Shown here in pieces: positions 10,770-21,595 of a stretch of DNA of 64,000 nt. A program made the translations under genes and the position numbers. Position 1 is the first letter of the stretch. Each line of letters begins with the position of its first letter. The notes beneath the pieces are model-generated. The model made no database searches, was not told the origin of the DNA, and saw nothing but the letters and a program-made list of their open reading frames with translations. The stretch is taken from positions 704,501-768,500 of the forward strand of contig OZ024869.1 of NCBI GenBank assembly GCA_964017185.1, in the 5' to 3' direction. Source of the DNA: Rugalucina vietnamica (lineage: Eukaryota > Mollusca > Bivalvia > Lucinida > Lucinidae).

Positions 10770-10830
10770 AAAAAAAAAAAAAAAAAAAAATAAAAAAAAA
10801 AAAAAATAAAAAAAAAATAAAAAAATAAAA
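10727..10830. repeat. A-rich low-complexity tract
   Basis: About 100 bp of A broken by single T residues, next to the left foldback arm. Confidence 0.95.
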
Positions 10831-10959
10831 CGCTGTAAAATTGATAAAAATATCTATTTTTTCACCAAGGAAAACTTCACTCACCAATGAAAGCTAAAGG
10901 ATATACTGAAAACTCTAGAGTTTTCACAAAGTATCACAAAGTACGCACTGTTTGTACAA

Positions 10960-12465
10960 TAACAACCAGAGGACCAATGGTCCTGTAAACGCTCACCTGA
11001 GACCTGAGATATATACCAATAAACTTCTTTGACTAGAATGGTAATATACATGTATATAACCCTAGAGCAACCTCTGGAGGCAATTTCTTTTTTAAATCAT
11101 AAAGATTCAGTCCATTTGCCAATTTACTACAAGTTTTGCCCTTACAATTTTCCCCATTCAAATGCGTGGCCAACCTAAGTTGACCTTGCTGTAAAAAAGG
11201 TCAAGGTTATCCGAGGGTCATGATTTATACAAAAACTTTGTAGAGCTCCATTGCCTGATGTTTCATGCCAAGTTTCAAAATCATAGGCCTTCTGGCCTGG
11301 AGAAGAAGATTTTTTTAAAGGTTTTTACTATTTATAACCATGGCAGCCATCTTGGTCATGTGACCTTGACCATTTATACAAACTTTCATTCACTTTTCCT
11401 AAGAATGGTCCACATAAAGTTTGGCTTTGATTGACCAAGCGGTTTGCGAGAAGAAGATGTTTGAATATTATGGTCATACACATGTATATAGCACCGGGGC
11501 AGGGGCAGACAATCTTCTGGGCCCAAAATATTTTCATAAACATAAATTTTTGTCCATTTGCTCATTCCTAGCAAGTTTTTTTGCCATTAAATGACATTTT
11601 CCTATGTTTTCCCATTCAAATGCATGGGCAGCCTAAGCTGATCTTGCTGTAAAAAAGGTCAAGGTCATCCTAGGGTCATGATTTATATAAAAACTTTGTA
11701 GAGCTCCATTGCCTGATGCTTCATGCCAAGTTTCAAAATCATAGGCATTCTGGTTCTAGAGAAGAAGATTTTTAAAAGATTTTGCTATTTATAGCCATGA
11801 CGGCCATCTTGGTCATGTAACCTTGACCATTTATACAAACTTTCATTCACTCTTCCTAAGAATGCTCCACATAAAGTTTGGCTTTGATTGGCCAAGCGGT
11901 TTCAGAGAAGAAGATGTTTGAATATTATGGTCATACACATGTATATAGCCCCGTGGCAGGGGCAGACAACCCTCTGGGCCCAAAATATTTTCATAAACAT
12001 GAATATTCTGTCCCTTTGCCCATTCCTAGCACGTTTTCTGCCATTAATTGACATTTTCCTATTTATTTCCATTCAAATGCATGGGCGGCCTAAGTTGACC
12101 TTGCCGTAAAAAAGGTCAAGGTCATTCCAGGGTCATGATTTATATAAACTTTGTAGAGCTCCATTGTCTGATGCTTCATGCCAAGTTTCAAAATCATAGG
12201 CCTTCTGGTTCTAGAGAAGAAGATTTTTTAAAGGTTTTTGCTATTTATAGCCATGTCGGCCATCTTGGTCATGTGACCTGGACCATTTATACAAACTTCC
12301 GTTCCCCCTTCCTAAGGATGCTCCATATGAAGTTTGGCTTTGATTGGCCTAGCGGTTTCAGAGGAGAAGATCTTTGAAATTGTTGACGGACGGACGGACG
12401 ACGGACGCCAGAGCATGGGTATACTATAAGCTCACCTGTGAGCCTTCGGTCAGATGAGCTAAAAA
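10960..12465 (+). repeat. Dispersed tandem repeat, about 580-bp units x3
   Basis: Two full units and a partial third, each with AAAAAAGGTCAAGGTCAT, GAGCTCCATTGCCTGATG, a CATGGC-GCCATCTTGGTCATG segment and CAGGGGCAGACAA. It begins after AGGACCAATGGTCCT and ends with a GACGGACGGACG run, CTCACCTGTGAGCCTTCGGT and GAGCTAAAA. Related copies lie at 37.4-38.3, 51.5 and 57.1-58.2 kb. No coding capacity. Each unit carries TCAAGGTCA, the monomeric site of NR5/ERR-type nuclear receptors; whether it is used is unknown. Confidence 0.85.
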
Positions 12466-12841
12466 TCTAACATTAAGTGGCATAACTCTTGCAATATTGA
12501 CCCTTCAGTCCCTTGTTTCGTACCAAACATGTATTGTCTAATGGTTATGGTGTGGTACCAGTTTGAGCAAAATTGGACAAAAGGTACTCAAGTTAAAGAC
12601 AAAAACCTTCAAATGCTGACGGTACCACAGAATGGCGGACAGGCTGAAAACAGTATACCCCCCTAAATCAAAGAATTATCCTATTCCGGGACACACGTGA
12701 CTTCCATCCCCTTAGTGTTAGTACTCTCTTACAAGGCAAAGAAACACTGTCTGATGAGGATAACTCTCGACTTTTTCAGTATGTCCAAATATACATTCAA
12801 TCTACCGGAAGATTTACTTGAGCATATATACACAAGTAGGT

Positions 12842-13210
12842 ACAAGTAGGCAATGATCAGGAAAAGGCGCAATCAGAAAGAGATTCCCACTCCAAAAACC
12901 GAGGTGGGAAAAAACCAAACTAACAATCAGGTACTTATAACATGAAACATATCGTAAGCCGAATGAGCAGCTATTTTCCCAATAGGTGGCCACTCAGTTA
13001 CCTTAACTTAATTAAAAATATGAAAACATACATAAGGCACCAACAGCACAAAAAAATTAAACACCAAGACATAAAACAAAAAGAACCACCACAGAAGTAT
13101 CGCCTTGGAACGATCAGTAACACAAAGTTACTGGCGGGCTTAAACCGATTTTACAGGATCCTAACCTCGCCCTCAGCTTCTGCAGTGGTTCATTTATACA
13201 CAGATATAAA
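12842..13210 (-). repeat. R500 dispersed repeat, copy 1
   Basis: Starts GCAATGATCAGGAAAAGG and contains CGCCTTGGAACGATCAG and GCCACTCAGTTACC. Inverted relative to the copies at 16.3, 36.5, 39.5 and 43.4 kb; same strand as that at 40.2 kb. Non-coding; class unknown. Confidence 0.8.
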
Positions 13211-13587
13211 CAAGAAATAAGGTAAATCATGATACGAAAATATATAGTATAGGTACCAACATGTAACATGTATAACGGAAAGCAGGGTGAGCAGCTATTG
13301 AAGTAAGGTGGTCATAGTGCTAGCTTGGACAGAAAAAGTAAAATGCTAAGTGAACAGCCAAATTAAATTCGGGTGGCCACAAAGTCATGCAACATGAAAC
13401 TCATAATAAGAATAAATTGGATAAATGTGAACCACAACAGCAGTACCGCCTTGGAACGGTCAGTTATAAATAACTAAAATCTATCTTTTTCAGGTACAAT
13501 CAACGCAAGTCAAGTCACTTAACAAGCCACCCGCGTTACCCTGACGAGCGACACAGCACATAGTCTTTCACTGGACAACTTCTTTAC

Positions 13588-13684
13588 CTTATCTTATCTT
13601 ATCTTATCTTATCTTATCTTATCTTATCTTATCTTATCTTATCTTATCTTATCTTATCTTATCTTATCTTATCTTATCTTATCC
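13588..13684. repeat. (TTATC)n microsatellite
   Basis: About 19 near-perfect TTATC pentamers. Confidence 0.95.
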
Positions 13685-14320
13685 TATATATCTTTTGCCT
13701 TGTTTATTTTTGTAAATATGAAAATTGTAATTTGTAACTGATGTTGCCATGTTGATCATTTTAAATATGTTGTAGGGGGAGGGCTGTTACTAGGCCGGGT
13801 TGAGAGAACTTGTAGCCCAAACCCATTGCTTTTCTGTTATGCAAAAAATAGTATTGAAATAAAGTACTGGAACAGATGAAAATAATAAATAGCCATTTCT
13901 ATATAATTTTTGATGTAATTAAGTAATAATTGAAGTTATCTCATGCTTTCACCCATGCGCATGGGGCATTAACAAGAGGTACGATAATATACGAACAGTT
14001 ATTTCATGCTTCAGCAGGCGATGGTGCAAAATATTTCCCCCGAGGTGCAGATACCCACTTGGCAGCATGTCAAGTCTGTATCTGCACCGAGGGAAACTGT
14101 TTTGCACTATTGCGTGTTTAAGCTTGAAATAACTGTTATTGCCTTATTACATTGTAGTCATGTGACCAGGAAATAGATAGCTGGCCAGAACGTTCTATTG
14201 CCTGGTTCTAAGTGTATTTCATAGTGTTACCTTGTTACAGTACAGTCATACGGCATATATGATCAGTCAATAGCCTGATCACTGGCCAGGAATAGAATTT
14301 TCTTTTGCCTGGTATTATTT

Positions 14321-14555
14321 GAGCCGCGACGCGAGAAAACCGGTCTTCGGGGTTTCCGACAAGGTCCGACACAAACCGGGCTGTTCAGTCTCAGAAGCAG
14401 GCTAGAAGCTTGAAATTTCGGATATAAGAAGAAGAGGAAATATACTATCCGTGTAGCGAAAACAAAGGCGCTGATCAGCTTCGCGGTTACCGCGAAGCTG
14501 ATCTGCGCCTTTGTTTTCGCATAGGCAAAAATCCGGTTTTCTCACGATGCGGCTC
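14321..14555 (+). mobile_element. Hairpin MITE 'GAGCC', copy 2
   Basis: TIRs GAGCCGCGACGCGAGAAAAC / GATGCGGCTC, flanking ATTT on both sides, and the same central hairpin as copy 1, here also nearly perfect. Confidence 0.85.
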
Positions 14556-14825
14556 ATTTCATAGTATTAACAATAGTTACAGAAATAGATGAAAATAACA
14601 AACATCCATTTCTATACATTTTTTGGTGTAATTAGGTAATAATTGCACCTATTATTGCCTTTGACTGAAAACCGATACCATTTTCAAAGACATTAACATT
14701 TTTCTATTTCTTCTTGCAGTAAAAACAAAAATCGATGGGCATTAACGTCTTGACTTGGAACAAAGATTGGTAATGAAAGTGACAATAGGGGAACTTTCGT
14801 AAATGAAAAATCTTAATGTATACAG

Positions 14826-15980
14826 TTAGGGATGTTCGCTGCCAATGAAAAAAATATTCAAATTTTTATTCCAAACTACAACACAAGACATTTGAAAACA
14901 AACTTAGTATAGGGTTTTTTCAACCTACGGGCGTATGAACGAGATCTCTGAAAAATATGTTTTAAATTTAGTAAAATTAATTTAATTTTTAATTCTTTGT
15001 AATATACCTGTCCTGAACAAAAATACACCAAGATTGCTTTCAAATTCATAATATTTACGTTTGGACTAAATGCAAACAAAAATAGCAACTTGAAATGGAT
15101 GACAAAATCTTACGACTCGTTTAACAACTCTAACCCCATACTTTAAAAGTCGGAAAAATCATAATTTTGAAATGAGCGAAACACATATTTGTAGATTCAA
15201 ACTTTTTCTTTTATTTTCACACAACATAGGACTTGTTAATATTGTTCGAATAAAGGAATGAAATAAATAGGGTAGTGTGCATATATTAGAGAACCAACAA
15301 CTTGAAAATCGCCATTTTAAGCCTTTTTTCGGCTGTGTTGTTTCTTACACCCCACTTCATACAAACACCGAAAATTTTAAAACTAGCACACCAAAGGCAT
15401 TCATGAAGACTAACATAGAAGACCCTGTACACATCTACTGCTGCTAAAATAAACATCGAACCAGTGCAATTAATTTGAAGATATGTAATATTCAAGTCTA
15501 ATCTACCCTAAGCGGCCCCCGTGGCCGCGCGGTTAAGAGCGCTGTTTCTTAATCACTCGATCATCTCACCGCTGTGTCTGGTGTGGGTTCGAGCCCCGCA
15601 CTGGCCACATGTGAGACAAGCCGAGTAAATTCTGCTTGCGGGTGTGCCAGGTGGTTTTTCTCGGGGTTCTCCCGTTTACGCCCACCTACTGATTGGCCCG
15701 TTTCATATGAGCTGAAATAATCTTGACATGGACGTAAAACTGAATTAAAAAAAAAATCTACCCTACCCCCTAGATTTTACTGACAGCTAAAAAAAATGCA
15801 GAAAATGGGGTTAAAATGAAGTTCCTTAGATTGGCAACTTTCATGGCTCATTGAATGCGCATTATCAATATGTATTTAAATATAAAATATAAGGAAAATA
15901 TCTGCAACCGTTTACGAGAAATGCAACAAAATAAAACCCGGAAGTTTCAAAATGTCGAATGTTAGCAGCGAACATCCTTA
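14826..15980. mobile_element. TIR element of about 1.15 kb with nested SINE
   Basis: Ends TTAGGGATGTTCGCTGC and GCAGCGAACATCCTTA are inverted repeats; ACAGTT occurs just outside on both sides and may be the target duplication. The interior has no convincing ORF and carries a SINE near its right end. Confidence 0.65.
15511..15765 (+). mobile_element. tRNA-derived SINE
   Basis: tRNA-like head GCGGCCCCCGTGGCCGCGCG with GGTTAAGAGCGCTG (A box) and GTGGGTTCGAGCCCCGCAC (B box), a central domain with TTTTTCTCGGGGTTCTCCCG, and an A-rich tail after GACGTAAAACTGAATT. The central block resembles the conserved domain of metazoan Meta/Deu-type SINEs; the class is a guess. Confidence 0.8.
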
Positions 15981-16306
15981 AACAGTTTTATATAATCAAA
16001 ATAGAGAATAACTTTAAACACAAGACAAGTTTGACTAATATATATTTTGGTGGAATTTGTTTATTTTATATTTTCTCTGAATTATCTTAAAATATTAAAA
16101 TGTACGTATGAATTTATTTTTTTATTTTATTTATTATTTATGCGTTGCATGCACCATAAAATGGTTATTTATCTTTTCGCTGCCTGTTTTTCTGTCTACC
16201 TATCTGTTGTGGTCGTTTTCATTGATTCTGGTTGACCCGAGGCTAGTCTGGGGTAGCTACCTCGCTGAGTAATAATAAGTCACCTTGCTCTTCATACGCG
16301 TGTTTA

Positions 16307-16800
16307 ATGTTGGGCAGCTTACCGAGTCTGTTGAGTCCTCGTTTTTGATTCATCAAGGTGGTTATCATGATTCATTCGATTCATTGACTAGTTAGAGATT
16401 CACCACGAGGACCGAACAACTAACTAAGTGTTGTGAACCACTGCAGAAGATGAGGGTGAGGTTTAAGCGCCTGAAAAACCGGTTTAAGCCCCCCCCCCCC
16501 CCCCCCAGTAATGTTATATTACTAATCGTTCCAAGGCGATACTTCTGTTGTGGTTCTAATTGTTTTGTGTTTTGGAGTAGAATTTTTGTGCTGTTTCAGC
16601 CTTATGTACGTTTTCATATTTCTAGTTCAATCGGGTAACTGAATGGCCGCCTATTGGGAAATAGCTGTTCACTCGGCTTACGAAATGTTTTCATTGTATA
16701 AGTTCTTAAGTGTCATTTTAGTTTTTTCCCACCCTCGGTTTATGGGGTGGGAATTTCTTTCTGATTGCACCAATCATTGCCTATTTGTACATTTCTGTAA
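16307..16800 (+). repeat. R500 dispersed repeat, copy 2
   Basis: Runs from GGGCAGCTTACCGAGTCTG to CAATCATTGCC. Contains GAGTCCTCGTTTTTGATTCA paired with GATTCACCACGAGGAC about 75 bp on, a poly-C tract (16491-16506) and TCGTTCCAAGGCGATACTT. Confidence 0.85.
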
Positions 16801-17122
16801 TGTCCTTTCTTTTCCGCCTGGAGTCTGGTTTGGTATTTTAAATAATTTCAAATTTGGTATTTTGGATTATTTAATTGTATCAATTCCTGGACTATCTACT
16901 CTAACTTTGCTTAAGCTGGCCAATGGTCTGTCTTAATTCTATCCATTCCATCTGAATTTAAACCAATCTATCATCTCTCTAGGAGATATTTCGTTTTGGA
17001 ACTTATGATTACTTGCTAATCGTACTGATGTCATTTACTTTTAAAAATAAAATGTAGCCTATACGTTCGGCAAGCTGGACTCATTGTTAGTTGTTTTTAT
17101 TATTACAGAGTTCTGTACTAAG

Positions 17123-17957
17123 ATGAATGGACTGTTGTGCTTCACGTTACTCGTGTTCATTTCATTGATAAATGGTAAGTGAACAGTGAAATAAATGGTT
17201 AGTTCATTTATTTGGTGTTTAACGTCCCACAACAGCTACGGTCATATGGAGACGGGACATTGCTTTATAGTCTCGTCCGAAAGACTGAAGTAGCCCGGGA
17301 TCAAACCTGCGACCACTGATTAACAATGCGAGTGACATTACCAAGGCTTCTAAAATTAAAATTCTGCCACGGAGGCTTCTAAAATTAAAATTCTGCCACG
17401 GAGGCTTCTAAAATTAAAATTCTGCCACGGAGGCTTCTAAAATTAAAATTCTGCCACGGAGGCTTCTAAAATTAAATGGAGTTGAATGTTCTTACAAGAC
17501 CATAGTATTTCTCTAGTTGCCGTCGTAGGTCGATTACAATCTAAAAAATTCTGTATGGGCATGCAATACTAGTTTTATGTTTAATGACAGGAGTGTGTGG
17601 CACTGTTTTGGTCGAACCCAATCATAAATTTCATGTCTCCGATTTTATTTGAGCAGCTGCATAAAAAACAACAATATGCAATGCAAAAACAAGAGACGGG
17701 TCTGCTGTGCAGTTCAAGCATTCTTCTATGGCTGTACAGCCTGGTTGGCGTCGGACCTGGTCGGAATCTAAAAGCGTATGGACCAACTTGTTTCAGTTGT
17801 TCGTGGTACAGACTACACGGTCTCCTCGACATCATCAGGGACCTTCAGAAGTCCTGCCTACTCCTACCAGTGTAACGCATACAACTGCGCTCCGTACACA
17901 TGCGGCGATGGAAATACATGTTGGAACACCTGCTATCAAACTTGTTATAATGGGTAA
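17123..17957 (+). CDS. Small secreted cysteine-rich peptide, two coding exons
   Basis: Exon 17123-17174 encodes a signal peptide (MNGLLCFTLLVFISLIN) and ends at a strong GTAAGT donor in phase 1; it is itself preceded by TTATTATTACAG, so a 5' UTR exon probably lies upstream. Exon 17797-17957, after CTTGTTTCAG, continues in phase to TAA, giving 70 residues. The mature part is Tyr/Asn-rich with six cysteines spaced C-x4-C-x4-C-x5-C-x3-C-x3-C, enough for three disulfides. Such short secreted peptides in bivalves are often immune or shell/mucus components, but this spacing is not one I can assign. The intron carries a SINE, a 29-bp tandem repeat and a fragment like the 'GAGCC' MITE. The exon 2 acceptor is a prediction. 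Confidence 0.55.
17195..17345 (-). mobile_element. SINE 3' part, tRNA-related
   Basis: On the minus strand, CGCAGGTTTGATCCCGGGC resembles a Pol III B box and the tail reads GGGACGTTAAACACCAAATA, a 3' end common in mollusc SINEs. Confidence 0.55.
17342..17478. repeat. 29-bp tandem repeat, about 4.6 units
   Basis: Units of AGGCTTCTAAAATTAAAATT plus CTGCCACGG, identical to each other, inside the intron of the cysteine-rich peptide gene. It abuts the SINE end. Confidence 0.95.
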
Positions 17958-17959
17958 GT

Positions 17960-18162
17960 ATTCAGGAACTTTCAGCAGTCCTATCTACTCCTACCAGTGT
18001 AACGCATACAACTGTGCCCCCTATCCATATGGTGCAAATACGTGCTACAATACTTGTTACCAATCTGAGTATTTAGGGACCTACAATGAGCTTTTTTTCC
18101 GGGATTTAAAAGCCGAATCAGGGGAAAACATTAACAACCGAACATTTGTTTCATGTTTTTGA
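17960..18162 (+). pseudogene. Partial duplicate of the cysteine-rich exon
   Basis: About 120 bp downstream of the same region in exon 2, a second copy encodes GTFSSPIYSYQCNAYNCAPY and then diverges: two cysteines are replaced (YPYG for YTCG; SEY for TCY) and the frame runs on to a stop at about 18162. No signal exon or acceptor of its own was found. Either a decayed tandem copy or an alternative exon. Confidence 0.55.
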
Positions 18163-18409
18163 AGCCCTTTGGTGTATCAAATAGTTTATAAACAAACTGC
18201 ACCTATGTTGGTCACAATGAATGATCAATATCGGCACATAAGTTCTGCGTCCCTAAATTCGATTATATATATGTTCGACAATACGGGAATGACAACAGTA
18301 CATACTCTTTCTACTAATATGAAATAAGGCACTGCCTTCGATGCGACGCCCAAAATTGCATTTTAAGAATTAGCTCATTTAGCCGACATGCATATGGCAG
18401 TGTACAAAG

Positions 18410-19220
18410 TAGGGATGTCAACGAATATTCGAATGTTCGAATATTCGCATTTCATACGAATATTCGAATGCGATTTCTGGATTCGAATTTTCGCATAATT
18501 TTCTAACCTGCAATATTGTCATGTATCAGTTAAAAGGAGTACTCAAATTTAAGGCCAAAGGCCGAAAAATAATATGACCAGTAATCCTGCTTGTCTGTTG
18601 AGTAATTCAATATGGTCAAAATTTTGACACACTTGCAAATTGAGATTGCTCAATTAACAGTTTGACACTTTGTTGATTCAAATGACACTTTGTTGATTCA
18701 AGTTGAGAAGAAAGCATTGCTTGCTTTCAATAAATGTTTTTAAGGTGTGAAAGTCCTACAATTTGAGCTGTGTCATGTGAAAACTTAAGATGGCTGGATA
18801 GTTTGACAACTCAATCCTTTACGAACAACACAGTCACAACAGACCTTTCACAAAATGCATGTAGGCCACACGATTACAATAGACCCTAAGCACTCTTGGA
18901 GGCGGATATCAACGGCATGCATGCAGAACTTGCCGTTGCTTTCTCAGACAGAACCCAAGAGATTTGTCATTATTAAACACCTCCAGATTGTCTAGTTTTC
19001 TGTGCAAAATTTGTTGATTTTCTTACATGGCGCCATTGGTATAGCCCAGATAAGATACCATGCATATACATATCTCATATTTTCAATACATATACCACCA
19101 AGTAAATCATCGTAATGGGTCTATTGGACATAGATGTGTATATCATTCGAATATTCGAATATATTCGAATATCCTATGCGAATATTCGAATAGCAATTTC
19201 GGCATTCGTTGACATCCCTA
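18410..19220. mobile_element. hAT-type MITE with 8-bp target duplication
   Basis: An 811-bp element with TIRs starting TAGGGATGTCAACGAAT, rich in AATATTCGAAT, and a perfect 8-bp direct repeat GTACAAAG at 18402-18409 and 19221-19228. Non-coding. The 8-bp duplication and TIR start fit the hAT superfamily. It sits next to an OTU/Helitron-like coding remnant. Confidence 0.92.
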
Positions 19221-19229
19221 GTACAAAGA

Positions 19230-19480
19230 AAAATGCTACAAACTGAAAACTTATACGACATTTGTTCTAGTTCAAATGATCTAATGCAATCTAGAGCTCT
19301 GTCAAAAATAGGATTACCAACTGAAGGAGGAGGATCTGGTATTTTGGTGTCACAGCCAGTTTGACAAAATTTAAGCTCTTGCGTTTTTATCCGTTTAGTA
19401 TTACGTCTTTTTCTATTGTATGCTTCCTGATTTGTTTCATTTTGAACTACAGGTTCATAAAGAACCCCGAACCCCATACT
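19230..19480 (-). pseudogene. Helitron-like ORF segment after the OTU domain
   Basis: Minus-strand frame reads basic KRRNTKRIKTQELKFCQTGC, then DTKIPDPPPSVGNPIFDRAL and IRSFELEQMSYKFSVC. This resembles the spacer between an OTU protease and a zinc-finger region in metazoan Helitron proteins. The frame is interrupted at the hAT MITE insertion and no intact continuation is seen on its far side (below 18402). Confidence 0.45.
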
Positions 19481-19565
19481 TCCTACATAGTAACTCAGTT
19501 TCTTTTTCTTTTTCTGTTCGTTCATTCATTTTTATGTCTTCCTCCTGATTAACATGACTATAATA

Positions 19566-20142
19566 TTATGTGTGATCATGATGGTTAACATAATGCATGT
19601 TACCACTGTATGTGTGATCATTATGGTAACTAGTATAATTTATGTTACTGCTGTGTGTGTGATCATCATAGTCATCATGATTTATATTACTACAATATGT
19701 GTGATCATTATGGTTAACATGATTTATTTTACTTCTATGTGTGTGATCATCATAGTTATCATGATTTATGTTACTTCTATGTGTGTGATCATCATAGTTA
19801 TCACGATTTATGTTACTGCTGTGTGTGTGATCGTCATAGTTATCATAATTTATGTTACTTCTATGTGTGTGATCATCATAGTTATCATGATTTATGCTAC
19901 TTCTATGTGTGTGATCATCATAGTTATCATGATTTATGTTACTTCTATGTGTGTGATCATCATAGTTATCATGATTTATGTTACTTCTATGTGTGTGATC
20001 ATCATAGTTATCATGATTTATGTTACTTCTATGTGTGTGATCATCATAGTTATCATGATTTATGTTACTTCTATGTGTGTGATTATCATAGTTATCATGA
20101 TTTATGTTGCTACTGTATGTGTGATCATGATGGTTAACATAT
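19566..20142. repeat. 42-bp minisatellite, about 13.7 units
   Basis: Units of GTGTGATCATCATAGTTATC plus ATGATTTATGTTACTTCTAT. Because 42 is divisible by three, at least two plus-strand frames stay open through the array (217 and 132 residues of pure repeat); these are not credible genes. Edge units diverge more than central ones, as unequal crossover predicts. Confidence 0.95.
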
Positions 20143-20250
20143 GTTCATGTTGTCTGTTTTTCTCAGGACTAGTGCTATCACCTGAAACGAAAATACAAAC
20201 TGCTTGAGAAGTTGGAGACTTATTTGGTTCATTTACTTGTATGTCATTAT

Positions 20251-20640
20251 CTAGGTCATTATCTTTATCATTTTTTGAATAATGATATTTCCATTGAATG
20301 CGTCACAGGTATTTGAATAACAAGCTGTTTTTTGTCTCTTTTGTGCTTGTTCAAAAGTAGTTTCACCTGAATAAAACTGATGACATGTAGATGAGGGACC
20401 TATATCAGTGGATGACTGTACATGGCAGAAGGGCTTTAGCAATTGAAAATGGCTGTTTCTCAAGCGAATGTCAAAAACATCGATCGGTTGACCATCAGGA
20501 TTAAAACTTTGTATTGAATATCCGTTTCTAACTTCATACCATATGTTAATTTGACATTTAAGCAAGCGGGCTGCAACTGATATTTCAGCAGAAGTTGCCC
20601 ATCCGTTTTGACTTATCATTTTATGTGAATAAAAACATAT
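20251..20640 (-). pseudogene. OTU-like cysteine protease, C-terminal half
   Basis: Minus-strand reading GWATSAEISVAARLLKCQIN and IWYEVRNGYSIQSFNPDG ends in RLRNSHFQLLKPF. This matches the second half of an OTU fold; the His of NSHF is the likely catalytic His. The half with the catalytic Cys is absent: upstream the frame runs into the CCCTA satellite. OTU domains of this type occur in animal Helitrons, and the segment at 19.2-19.5 kb fits such an element. A truncated host gene is the alternative. Confidence 0.6.
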
Positions 20641-20664
20641 TCACATATGTTCACATATTCACTA

Positions 20665-21270
20665 CCTTACCGTACCTTACGCTACCCTACCCAACCCTAC
20701 CCCCCCTCGGTTTAACCGTACCGTACCGTACCCTACCCTACCCTACCCTTGAGAACCTCGGGCTACGCCCTCGGTTTCACTCTACTTTACCACAATACCC
20801 CCACGAGAAGTGTTAAAAACCTCGGGCTACGCCCTCGGTTTTACCCTACCCTACCCTACCCTACCCTACCCTACCCTACCCTACCCTACCCTACCCTACC
20901 CTACCCTACCCTACCCTACCCTACCCTACCCTATACCCTTGAGTACCTCGGGCTACGCCCTTGGTTTCACTATACTTTACCACACCACACTCACGAGAAG
21001 TGTTAAAAACCTCGGGCTACGCCCTCGGTTTTACCCTACCCTACCCTACCCTACCCTACCCTACCCTACCCTACCCTACCCTACCCTACCCTACCCTACC
21101 CTACCCTACCCTACCTCGGGCTACGCCCTCGGTTTCACTCTACTTTACCACACCACACCCACGGGAAGTGTTAAAAACCTCGGGCTACGCCCTCGGTTTT
21201 ACCGTACCTTACTCTTGGGAAATGTTGAAAATTTCGGGCTACGTTACCCTACCCTCGAGAATGTTCAAAA
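20665..21270. repeat. (CCCTA)n arrays with interspersed 'CTCGGGCTACGCCCTCGG' spacers
   Basis: Runs of CCCTA pentamers, the longest about 22 units, are separated by CCTCGGGCTACGCCCTCGG and AGTGTTAAAAACC-type spacers, giving a higher-order pattern. Pentamer, not the TTAGGG telomere hexamer. Apparent plus-strand ORFs with LPYPT repeats are artefacts. Confidence 0.95.
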
Positions 21271-21290
21271 GTAAGTTGATCTATTTCTGA

Positions 21291-21386
21291 TCAAGTTCGC
21301 ATGTCTTGTGAGAGCTAGGGACTAATTTCCCTGGTGAAGTATTGTCAATTTGGCGTATCACCAGTAAACCATTCAGATTCAGATCT
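21291..21386 (-). repeat. Inverted copy of the 4.74-kb repeat fragment
   Basis: Reverse complement contains CTGAATCTGAATGGTTTACT, TACGCCAAATTGACAA and TTAGTCCCTAGCTCTCAC, as at 4741-4851. Confidence 0.65.
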
Positions 21387-21595
21387 CAGATGTGGGGTGG
21401 GTGTCTAAATTACTCATACCTACATTATCTAAACTATGGCACGACTTGACCAGGAACATTTTCACAAGCGCTAAACGAACACGCCGAATCTTAGGCGAGG
21501 TGTTCCGAATAGACGAGGCTTTTGTTCTGATTGGATCTTGGAGTCACATGATTCGAAAATGGCGATCAAGATGGCGAAGAGTACGATTTCCAGGA

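Larger units (their letters stand above)
12768..14110 (-). repeat. Right arm of the foldback, split by insertions
   Basis: Inverted copies of the left-arm blocks at 12768-12832, 13473-13561 and 14005-14110. The first two are separated by a copy of the roughly 500-bp repeat (12842-13210) and further diverged sequence, the last two by a TTATC microsatellite. Confidence 0.8.

Noticed and set aside
19554..20207. 217-residue open frame
   Set aside because: It is the translation of a 42-bp minisatellite; a second frame is open too, and the composition is purely repetitive.
20665..21270. Internal telomere sequence
   Set aside because: Pentamer CCCTA rather than the metazoan hexamer CCCTAA.
20595..21290. 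Open frames rich in LPYPT repeats
   Set aside because: Produced by the CCCTA pentamer arrays; no splice or start context.
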